Positions 51,407-63,400 of a DNA stretch of 64,000 nucleotides are shown piece after piece. The position numbers and the translations under genes were made by a program. The DNA lies in assembly GCF_037975245.1 (NCBI RefSeq), contig NC_092576.1, positions 1,130,501 through 1,194,500 on the forward strand, written 5' to 3'. Source of the DNA: Apostichopus japonicus. Its lineage: Eukaryota > Echinodermata > Holothuroidea > Aspidochirotida > Stichopodidae. Position 1 is the stretch's first letter. Each line of letters opens with the position of its first letter. The notes beneath the pieces are model-generated. The model ran no database searches and was not told the origin of the DNA. It saw only the letters and a program-made list of their open reading frames with translations.

Positions 51407-54400
51407 GTATGAATGTGAATTATTTAATTACTTGCGTAATGCGTAATTGTCTTGTGAATCGTTTTCATTCCAATGCTAACAACAATTTTTGTACACAGAA
51501 ACAATAGTATATAATTTATAATGGACCACATGTAGAGCTTCCAAAATTGCTCCACCAAATTTGAATACCAAATTATTCCCTGGTATGTGATGCTTGCTTC
51601 TAAACACTGTAACTCAAATAATTCATTGTAGATGAATTTCACACTTGGTTTGTGAATTCATCTGTTCATTGGTTCATTTGAGGTCTTTTGAGTTCAACAG
51701 TGGTCAAAGTCTGAGTACCCTGTCAACACTACAGGTATAGGATAAAAAAATGCATCTTGGTTAAGGCTCGGGTACTCAGGTGTTAGGAGTCCTTGAAATG
51801 ATATTCTTTGTCGCATTTATGCATGCTGCTCTTTGATTCTTTGCCGGAGGTGAAAGGAATGTGATGGAGATTGCATACATTTTGTGTGTATCATACACTT
51901 GCAGTAAAAAGTTAAGTCAAGAGTCTGAAAACCTAAACATGATAACTATAGAAGTACAGTACATCTTTCTTGAACTTTGTCCTTAGTATGTAGATTCAGC
52001 TTGGTGAGTGCAAGGACCGTATTGAGATTGGTGGAGGTGAAAAGTGGCATGAGGTCAAGGTGTGTTAAAGTCTGAAAAACTTGTGAATATGATACTCCAA
52101 AATAAAACTACAATTAATCTGTGAGTTCTCCGATTTCATAATGTTCTTCTGGTGAACATAGTTTAACACTTTCCGTTCAGTCTGTTTGATTTAAGCAGTC
52201 AAGTTGCCCATTTGGTCACCCTTTGGCTTCCAGGGTTCAACAGGTTGTCCCAAATAGTCTCAAAAAAGCCATGCTCTGTGATTTGATCTAGATGACTTTA
52301 GCAGTAGGTTGTGAGAATATTTCACGGTTCCCGAACACTTCCCCCTGGACGTTTTCCCCAGGACGACTACCCCCCGGACGATTCCCAACCCCGATAATTT
52401 CCCCCCCTGGACAATTACCACCCGGACAATTGCCCCCACCCTGGACAACTCCCACCCGGACAATTGCCCCCCGGACAATTTCCCTCGGAAAATCCCCGGA
52501 AATTTTGACGATTGATTGACAGCCCATGTAGGCGGGGTTAAGGCTATTATTCCAGAAAAAATGGGAGTGTTCAACAGGAGATTTCAGTTTTGGTTTCGAT
52601 GACAATCATAACCTATGCATTCATGACAATGGAGAGTGTGTGTAGGGGTGGGGGGGGGGGGTGACGTCACGATTGTAAACACGATATCTCAAGAAGGAAG
52701 CTTGGACCAATCTGATATTGGTGTATATGAGTAGCAGATTAGGTAGAAGAACCCTATTGTTTTGTGGGTAGGTCAAAGATCATGTTGAGTCACCTGGGGC
52801 CAAATAGTAAAAGCCTTGTAAACACGATATCTCAAGGAAACTGTTAAGGTTATCTAGCTAACATGCATGTGCAAGGAGTAATTAATTCTTACAGCATCAA
52901 TGCAGTTAGTGCGCACGAAGCACGCCAAATCTGTTTTTCCAAAAATTTACCAGACACCCAAAATATTATCATAGTGTCAGTTAAGCTATAGTATACATAA
53001 TGCACGCAAAACAAGAAAGTGTTTTGGTACTTTGTCTCCTAAAATACAGTCGTTTTGCTATTTAAGCTTTTCAATTCAACGGTTTTACTACATTGCAAAA
53101 GTATTACATTGGTACTGTAGCGTGACAGGACAAAAGTGGTCATTCAGATCTCTATGTAAGTAGACCAAAGTAAACCAATATCTCACTCCTTTATGTGGAA
53201 AAAAATAAGCGAAAGTGACTCTTTACAGGGTAGACATGGTTTACACACAGAAAGCGGAAATAAACACATATATCACTCATGCAGGAGAATCTCGCACAAA
53301 GATACGTGTTGTCTTTATTTCACATAGGAAGATCTTTCCTAATATTGAAATATTTTGGAATAAAGATTCTTCACTGTGAAGTCCTTACCCGTGAATAAAT
53401 TGTGTTGATGACCACCTACAATCAGTAGCTGGAAACCTCTGATCTTTTCTGGTTCTCATTTAATTCTAGGAAAAATTTAAGTCACTTGCTCTTTATTTGA
53501 CAGATAGTTATGTGGAATGTTTAGCAAATTGTTTGCCAATGAATCACAAAGTCAACTTTCTGGTTCCTTTTTGTTTTGTTACTTTTAAAGTATATCTTGC
53601 TGGTCAAATGATCCCTGGTGTAATCCCACCGGAAACTTTAAAATATATTCAAGTTTGAGCCATTGTTGCAGGACACGACCGGCATTGTGTAAAACAGAAA
53701 ATGGCAGAATAGAATTCGTAAACACCCATTGTCATGAGAGGTGTTATAATTGAAAATGACATCTACTGTAGGTGCTTCACTATTACAAGTAGACACCCTT
53801 TTCATTCCTTGTCCGACGTGAAAAGAATATTTGGGATGGTGATGTGTATATTTATGTGACACCTGTTTGTAACCATGGTAACTCATAAACTTCATGATGG
53901 ATTAACTTCATACTTGGTATGGGGATCTGTCTTATTGAGTTCAACAACTCCATTTGTTTCTGTGAAGGTCATATGTTAATTGAGGTCATCTAAGTCAAAG
54001 TCTGATAACTTTGTAAACACAAAAAGTATATACATCTTTATTGAAACGTCGTACTTGGTACGTAGATCTAGCTTGGTGAGTATATAAGAACAACACTGTT
54101 GAAACTGGTGGAGGTCAAAGATCATTCGCATTCAACATATAATACAGTTAATGTCTGAAAACATAAAAACAATAAGTCACAAATTACATCTTTGTTGAAC
54201 TTCATACTTAGTATGTAGATCCCTTTTGGTGAGTGCAGGAACCCTACTGAAACTGGTAGAGGTCAAAGATCACATGAGGTCAATCATAAACGTTTGTTGT
54301 CCTTGTTAACAAGCTAACATCCAACTGCAATTAATCTATCAGTTCCCCGATACTATTCTTTTCTTTGTGGACATAGTTTGGTCAATGTCAGTTCAGTCTA

Positions 54401-57400
54401 GTGAACATAGATCTTAATTGATCTTCAACTATTCATCCAGGAAATGAAATCTGCTTCCAATAGTTGATACTCATGTGTTGGGTGATTTAAACACATTCAA
54501 GTGGCCCGATCATTTTTTTAAATCAATAGGTTAACTGGTTTTCTGGTTGGAAATGGCCTAACATTTCCCCAAGGAGTCAACAGGTTATCTCAAATGGTTT
54601 GAAACTTGGACTTATTCTTTGTACGAGATGATTTTGGCATTTGCAGTCAGTTGTGAAAATATTTCAGAGTGTATAAAGAATGTCATGTATCTCTCATTCA
54701 TTAATAACAATAATTAAAGGAATGGCTTGCAGGCAGAGCTGATTTGTTTCCTCAAAGTTGGTTTATTGTACCAGTCAAGTAATTGTTTGATGCCCACAAG
54801 TGAGTGATGCAAATATGAGCTGGAAATAATTGTTGGTTGTCACTTAATTCTTGGACACATTTAACTCACTTGCTCTATTCATCTTGTGAGATATATAGTT
54901 GTGTGGAATTTTGAGCAAATCATATGACAAGGAATAACAAAGCCTTGCTTTCTGGTTTCAATTTGTTTTCAATCACTGTCGAAGCTTTGTAATGAATTGC
55001 AGACAACTATTACAACTTACTTGTAGCTGCTGGTGTACTGAGTGGAATATGATTAAAATATAATTATGAATAATCAGTACTAACTGTTTTTGTGCATGGT
55101 ACTTCTCCTTCAGGATTTGGGGCTTTCAAAGTATATGCAGCTGATCAACTGACCAATCCTGATATCACAAAACTTGCAACTTACTTTGAATTTCCGCCGG
55201 CATTGTGTGAAAAATTGGAAGGTGATGGGCTGGGATTTGTCAACACACTTGTCGAGAGGGGTATTATAAAAGAATCTGACATCTCAGGGCTTCTTCATGC
55301 ATTGAACAAATTGGAGCTATGTGGAAAACAGGACGTCCTAAAAGAAAAATTCAACAGCTGTATGGAAGTTGCCCCTCAGGGTAAGTGCTACAGTAATGTT
55401 TCATTTTGTGTACAATTGAACAAGGAAATGTTATCAAGCTGGGACTTCAAGACGATTTGGGCTGTCAGTGGTAATCACTTATCGGAGTTCAATTCTGCCA
55501 ATAGAGCTTGTTTGTAAGAATAACTGTCTCGTAAACAGTGACTCACTCACCAAGTGTCTGGTGCATGAACTTTAAACTTGGTAAGTAGATTACGCTTAGT
55601 AAGTAACTTTTTTTTTTTATGGACATAGCTATAGGTCAGAGGTCACCAACAAGACCTTGTAACAACCTTACTAAAAATAATAATAATAATAATAAATGAG
55701 ACTTATATAGCGCCATATCAGTAAACAAAAGTCACTGCTCAAGGCGCTTCACAAAGAAAGTTAATTTATTTACAAAAGAACTAATGAAAACATGGGTCTT
55801 AAGTAGACTTTTGAAAGTAGCATGTTCGAACGTGATCTGGTAACTTGTTCCAGAGGTAAGACCCAGAGTATTTGAAGCTTCTGTAACCATAGGTCTTCAA
55901 GCGTGGTTTAGGAAAAGTTAAATACAGTTTGTTAGAAGAACGAAGTGTGCGAGTTGGAATATATGGCAAGAGAAGTTGTGACAGGTATATAGGCCGTTTC
56001 AGATGATGAGCACAAAAGGTGAGAAGAAGTAGTTCATACTGAATTCTGTAGCTGATAGGGAGCCAATGAAGTTCCTTCAGAAGTGGAGTGGTTTGGCTTG
56101 TTCTTCCTTTCCTTTTCACAATACGGGCAGCGGTGTTTTGGATCTTTTGAAGTTTCTGGATGGTCGGTCGAATCAGGAAGGCCGAATAAAAGTGAATTTA
56201 GAAAGTCAAGCTTTGATGTCACAAACGCATGGACCAGTATCTAACAAGTCTTATTATCGAGGTAATTCCTCATCAGACTGATTTTCCTCAGTTGCCAATT
56301 TGCAGAACGACAGAGATTAGTAACATGATTTTCAAGTGACATGGTCTGGTCAAAATATGCACCAAGGTTTCTAACAGTCGAGGAGATATTAATAGAGTCT
56401 TTACCAACAGTAAGTGGTGGAAAATTGGGTGTAACTTCAAAGAAACGAGATCGAAAAACAATAAACTCTGTTTTATCACAGTTAGGTTTCAACTGATTAG
56501 TTGTAAGCCAAGTGTTTACACCACTTATACAAGTTTCCATTTTATGAAAAACATTGGGCACATCATCCTTATCGAAAGCAAGAAGTAATTGAGTATCATC
56601 CGCATAATGATGAAAATGAACACCATGGTGCCGAATAACATCACTTAACTATGCAAGATACAAAGAAAAAAGAACAGGTCCAAGTACAGAGCCCTGTGGA
56701 ACACCAGTAACTAATGGACGAGGAGACGAAAGAACATCTGTAGCATTGGTTAACATGTCATACTTGGGTAGTAGGTGCAGGCCCCTTAATGGGTAGGCTC
56801 ACTTTACTTCCAGCAGTTGTGGTTGGGGGTTAAGGGTAACTTGAGATCACAAGAAGTCAAAACTGAAAACAATAAACAAGTTGAGTCAATGAATCTAGCT
56901 GAAATTGATGAATCAATAATATACTGAGTAGGTGGGTGCCCCTTAGTAAGGTTTCACATGTGTTTGTTCTTGGTAAAAATCAAAGATTATTTGAGGTAAA
57001 TAGATGTCAAACTCTGAATTTCTTGTAAACTTGATAGAAGTAAAGCTTCAATGAATCTAATGAAAATGTACATCCAGCTTAGTGAATACAAAAACTGTGA
57101 TGTTCTTTGAAGAGAGGTCAAGGTCACTTAAGGAAGTTAAGTTCTGTAAACTTGTTAGATAATTAAAAAATAACTATAATGTAGTAATAACACAAGACAG
57201 GTTATTCCAGTTGTTGAGGCTCTGTATTCAATAGTAATAATAATGTGTATATAGTACTATAGTACAGTAGAACAATCTGTAATATAAGCTCATTTACTCT
57301 TTAATCCATATATGGGCATAGATAGGCTAGGATGGTGGCTGGGGTCAGGGTAAGTATGTAACCTCCAGGTAGGACTGGCAGTGGTTGGTCTAAACTGCAG

Positions 57401-60400
57401 GTTGCAGTACAATATGTTACAAGTTCAAAGTCTGACCACCTTGTACACATCATGACTCTAGAACTAAAGCTTGGGATGAACCTCATACTTGGTGAACAAA
57501 AAATGAGTTAACTTCAGTGCAGTTTGTAAAGGGGATATATAGATACACACCACTGTACTGTACATTAGAAATAATCTTGAACTGTGCGTACAATCAGAAG
57601 ATGGCCTGTAGTTTGAGACTTGATTCTCTCATGTTGAGTAAACTGCTGTAAACACTCTTGGTTCCTGTCAGTTTTTACACTCTGAGCTGCAAGGGGTCAA
57701 CAGTATGGAACGCGAATAGGGCAAACTTATTTCGTTGCTAAGTTTAACGGAATTTTAGACATTAACGTGAGTTTGAGCAACAGCATGGTAAAACAGCAGC
57801 AACAACTTTAGTTTAGGCAACAACAAACTTAGATTAGACAACGAAATCAGTTTGCCCTTTTCGCGCGAAAAGGGCAAACTGATTTCGTTGTTTAAACTTA
57901 CGTTGTTGCCATCGGCGCTGTTCAACAATTGATTTACCACGTGGGCTTCATATGATTACTATACGCAGGGGGTTGGTTCTTACGAAGATCTAGAGAGGAC
58001 ATGGTAAAAAAAATTATTACGTACGTACGTAATATTTATAACGTACGTACGTAATAAATATTACGTATGTACATACGAAAAAGTTCATCCCTCTCCATCT
58101 TTGATATGAAGATGTATCACCCGCAGTATATAACGTAGGCTCGCTTACGTTAGACAAGTGTTAACATAGGCTATATCACTAAACACATACGTATACGTAG
58201 GCCTACATTCGTTATAATTATTAAATACGTACGTGATAATCCCTACATAGGTACGTAGTAATTATTATGTGCGTACGTACAAGGGCGACGGAAGCACTTT
58301 TTAATCGGGGGGGGGGGGGGGGGCACCGACATCAAAGGGCACTTTGCAGAAATGCGATTGGACTGATGCAGCCTTTTATAGTACCCTTTATAACTCTTAT
58401 TGTATTATCTTATTTGCGTATACACATAACTCCATCAAGGCCCCCCCCCCCTCAAGGAAAATATGCATACAGCACTGCAATATCCAATGAACAAATTGGG
58501 AAACAAGGAACAAGTTTTCTTTTGAGACAAAATGAGGTGAAATCATGCTAGTTGCTAATGTAGAGTTTATTTCTTGTTAATATATCTTAACAAATTCTTT
58601 CCATTCGAAATAGCTTGAGTTTGACCAACAGAAATTCATTAAAAGTCAGGGGCGTAGCCAGGATTTGCAAAGTTGTATACACGACTATCTGAGCGGAGCG
58701 CCACCATCGGTTGGCGCGGAGCGTAGAAGAATTTTTTTGTTTTACAAACCCCTCAGATGGCCGGAAACGGCCCTTCCCGAGTGTTCATTCTGGTTCCCTG
58801 GCCTCTAATTGCTAACTTGAGACACCTCAATTTTTATGTAGAAAAAGGGCACATTTTTAACCTGAGGAAAAGTGGGGGGGGCACGTGCCCCCTGTGCCCC
58901 CCCGGTTCCGCCGCCCTTGCGTACGTAGTGATTATCACGTACGTACGTAGTAATTATGACTTTAGTACGTAGTAATATCACGTACGTATGTGATATTATT
59001 ACGTACGTACGTAGTATTATCACGTTCGTACGTGATAATTATTACGTACGTACGTAGTATTATTACGTATGTATGTAATAATTTTTTTTAACCATGTCCT
59101 CTCTAGATCTTCGTACGTTCTTGCTGCCTGGGTTTAGGAAAACAGTCCTGTGGACAAGGCCGCCTTTGTTCTTCGCATATACGGGAAGTTACTGGAGGAG
59201 CAAAGTGGGCGGGGTCAGCTGATGTATGTAGCATGGTGGAGAGCGTTGACCGGCTCGTAATTGGGTCGGGATATGTGTCAATCTTACTGACTATTTCGTA
59301 ATTGGTCAGTAAATTAACGACGCGTATGTGTATACAGCGCAAATGGGCATTTCGCGCGAAATGCCCATATTTTATATATCACGTGATTGGGCAATAACGT
59401 TAGTTTAGACAAAAACGTAGGTTTAGACAACAGCGTAAGCTTAGACAACAATGTAAGTTTGAGCAACAACATGATAAAACAGCAGCAACCACTTTAGTTT
59501 AGACAGCGAAATTTGGTTGCCCTTTTCGCGTTCCATACAACAGGTTATCTGAAAATTGGCCTTGTGTTCAGTGATAGATGGTTTTAGGGAAAGTTGTCAA
59601 AATGTTTGAGAGTGCATTTATTTTAAGCAAAATTTCTGTTTTATTCTGTAGTAACAATTTCTAAAAGGGGCTGGTGGCAGAGCTAGCTGATTTGTCAGCT
59701 CAGTTAGGTAAACGAGAATGTTCATGTGTTTGTAGGGCATCTATGTGACTGTATTCTATGTGACTGTTCTTTCTGGATATTGAAAATGTTTTGCAGAAGA
59801 ATCATATAGTATAAACTCATTATCAGTGAAGTACTTGATGCCCAAAAGTGAGTAATTACAAGAATATGTCATGATCTTCTGGTTCTCACTGAATACTTGG
59901 AAAATTTAACTCACTTGTTCATCATCAGCCCGGTAGTTGAGTGGAAATTTAAGGCAAGGAAGCACAAACAGCCTTCTGATCTTCTGATTGTAGATTGTTG
60001 CTGCCATTTTATGGTATAATGGCTATTAATTACAAGCTGATTTTACCATTTGATGCGAGAAAGTGCAACTATATATTTCATATAGTATTAGTAAGCGACA
60101 TTGTACTAGTTGGATAATTCCCAGATTTTCCTGATGCAAGAGCTGGTCATCATACATGCGATGTGAAAATTAGGAAAAGGGTATAACTGCCATTTGAAAA
60201 AAAAATGGAATTTTGAATCCCCGGCCTACAGGTCAAATGGTCTTGCACATGTTTTAAATTACAGTAATACAAGTGTATCATTTTATGGTAACATACCTGT
60301 GAACTTCTTATACTGCCATTTTAATTTTGTGACGTATAACTCAGCCAGATGTGGGATTTTGACTAGTATGTGTGGGTCAACAGGTTTGCAACATCAAATG

Positions 60401-63400
60401 CTGGTCAAACCCACCAGTTGCTCGTAGGTCGCTTAGCAGTTTTCTAGTTGGTTTGGGATCTTGGTGTGAAATGTGAAGTTTAGTATATTAATTTAACGAT
60501 TGAAATGCAATAGCGTCTGTTAAGGAATGAAAACATGTTTTGATATTTCCCATATTTTATTTCTTCTGGTGGAAAAAGATGAACCTTCTCCAACTCAGAA
60601 AGGGGAACCATCGAAAACGAATACTCATGGTAATTTCTCCACCGGAAAAAGACAAGGTAAATTAGAAATATTACTTTGCGAATAGGATCACAAATTTTTG
60701 TATTCACAGTATATACTGCATTTCATACAGTTAACTCATTTGCTTTTGCAAATAAACAATGGTGCTCATGTTCTATGTAGGTAGTAGGCATCTGAGATTA
60801 AAACATGACTCCATTCAAATGAAGGAATGACAACGTGTCTTGATCTTTCCCATATTTCACTTCTTCTATAGTGGAACAAGTTTCCTCTACTTAAACCTTC
60901 TCCTCCTCTGGAAGGAGAACTATAAAAAACGAGTACTAATGGTTAGTTATCCACTGCAAAAAACAGGGAAAGGTAGCAATATTCCAGAGCAAATTGATCA
61001 CAAAACTTGCTACCCACAGTTTTTCTTGGATTTCACACATTTAGCTCAATAACTTTTGCAAACCAATAGTGCTAATGCCATATAGGTAGCCTGGCATCTG
61101 AGATTATTAAATGTCTTAAATCAAATGATGAAATGACAAGGAAAAATTAGAAATATTTTTAAGGGAGGTAGCAGCGCATCTGAGATCAATGAATGTGTTG
61201 ATAGATGATCAAATCAATGCATGTACTGATGTGTGTGTAGCTTTAAATGTTTGTGTAATGCAAATGAGGACATGCACACACTCAATAAGTCAACAAAATT
61301 GCTGGCGTTTCATATCGTATCATGAGATGAGCTCTGTGGGTTCATTTCATTTTTAATTGCTATGATCAAACTATGCACACCCTTTGACTTATTACTGGTT
61401 ACAGGTGAAGTCTATTTTTTGTTTTCATAAAAAACCAATATGGTTACAAAAATACCTTTGATGAAATTGGATAAATTTTGTGAATCCTCAGTGAATTGAA
61501 GTGATTCTGAAATGGAAATCTTGAGATCATGTCATTCATTATTTTCATACAAAGTGTTTTAATGAATAAATCAGTCTTTTTATGTTTCTAGTTTTTGTAG
61601 ACTGTTCTTTCATCTAATTTTGAATCAACTTTGTAATACTTTTCAGTTGACACAGGCAAACTGTACTGAGCGCTTTGCAAAAGAAAGGCGTTTACAAAGA
61701 TGTTAGAGCAATGGCCCTGCAACAAGTATTTTTCACATGGAGCTTGTAGATAATATCTTTTTTCTTCATTTGCCTACAGATGATACAAAACCAGTATTCA
61801 TCAGCTTTAGTTTTAAGAATCTAACTAAAGTTCAGAAAATTGTAGCGACTTTGGATGAGGCTCTATGGCCTAATTCATGCTGGATTTGTACCACTGGAAT
61901 TAAGGGAGCGCAAATTATTGATGAAGAAATTGCTATTGCCATGGGTCAAGCTGAAGTGGTTGTTGGCATGATTAGCCCAGATTTCATCAATTCTGTGGAA
62001 TGTACACAAGAGGTATTGAGTGATTTTGATATTTCTAATTTATTTACTTATTGTTGTAGTGACTAAGGCGGGTAGTTCATTTTAAGCCCTCTTCTATGCA
62101 ATTTATAATGGTGAATTGGTGATGTACAATTGTCATTGGTTTGATTTTAACATCGATGAGTTCGGCAGATGACAGTACTGATCATGATATAACATTGTCG
62201 ACCCATCGAAGACGAGGTCTGCCAGGGCCCTGACGAGTACCGGCAGGAAGACCACCAATCGCAGCACGTGCAAAGCCACCCTGTCTTGCCGCATGTCCAA
62301 GCCACATGGTTTTCCTACAAAATGATGTCGTTGAATGAGAAACACCACCGACCGCCATCATCTCATGCAGCCTATCGTTTCAAACATGGTCTTGCCACCT
62401 GATTTTAAGCATCGCACGCCAGATTGAACTTCCCAGACTGTCATACTTCTTAAAACCACCTGACTTCAAAGTCAGTGTAGATGCACCATATAAAACCCTA
62501 GATAGAATTAGGGCTTTAGCCAGTCTCACTTTCGTTTCGCTGCTAACACATTTACTATGTATGTACGAGCAATTACGAATAGCAACCTTCCCCATGCCGA
62601 TGCGCATACTGATTTCTTTTCAGTCGCAGAGATCGTGACTGATTGTGACGCCAAGGTACTTGAACGATTGCACACGGAGGGTTGAGTTTTCACAAAAAGA
62701 AATGGTATGATTGTCGAAAGTGCTGAATCTCAAAACTTTCAGTTAGCAGCGACTTCCAATGCAGGCGACCATTGGCATTGTAATATAGGTCTTCCACAAG
62801 CATTATAACATCTGATGGGACACCGAGTACAGTTAGCTTTTGAATTAGTAAATGGTGGTTGACACTGTCAAAAGCTTTTTTATAATCAACAAAGACTGCA
62901 TGTAGGTCCTGTTTCACTGTGAGATAAGCCTCAGATATACCCTTCAGAGTGTAGATAGCATCATATGTATCCTTTCCTTTCACGAAACGAAACTGAGTAG
63001 GTCTTCTCTATCGGCTGTCACATTTGCTTTGGAGCAATTTCAGGACAATCTTGCTCCCGTGACTGATCAAGGCTAGCGTCCGGTAGTTGTGACCGCAGTC
63101 ACCTCTATCGTTCTTCTTGTGCAACGCAATTTAAGCACTCTCCGTCATCGTTGGTGGCCACTTACCAGATTTCCAAATCTTACAAACAGCATTGTGAACA
63201 GCTAACAGTGTGTTGCGATCCTTTGAAGCCACTTTCAGGGCCTCAGCTGTCACTCGGTCGACACCAGTTGCTTTGTTGCTCTTCAACTTGTTGATGGCAT
63301 CAGCTGTATGATATCTTTGAGACAAGACGGACTACATGGTGTTGTTACATATGTTCGCGGCGGTCGTAGCAGCTCAGAATTAAACAGAGTTACCGCATAT

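Larger units (their letters stand above)
57704..59537. mobile_element. Outer element of a three-level nest, 1,834 bp
   Basis: Ends TATGGAACGCGAATAGGGCAAAC and GTTGCCCTTTTCGCGTTCCATA are inverted. The flanks are both caacag, a 6-bp target duplication. The uninterrupted target (ggggtcaacaggttatct) is seen in gene A intron 1 at about 10,122. It contains a perfect 54-bp palindrome (57,838-57,891) centred on CGCG and a 26-bp one (59,343-59,368), and the ~20-bp theme acgt.agttt..acaac repeats many times. No coding sequence; family unknown. Confidence 0.7.

Noticed and set aside
52260-52605. Open frames of about 105 codons over the minisatellite on both strands
   Set aside because: They are frames through a short tandem repeat; composition is Gly/Pro/Asn repeats and they are absent from gene A.
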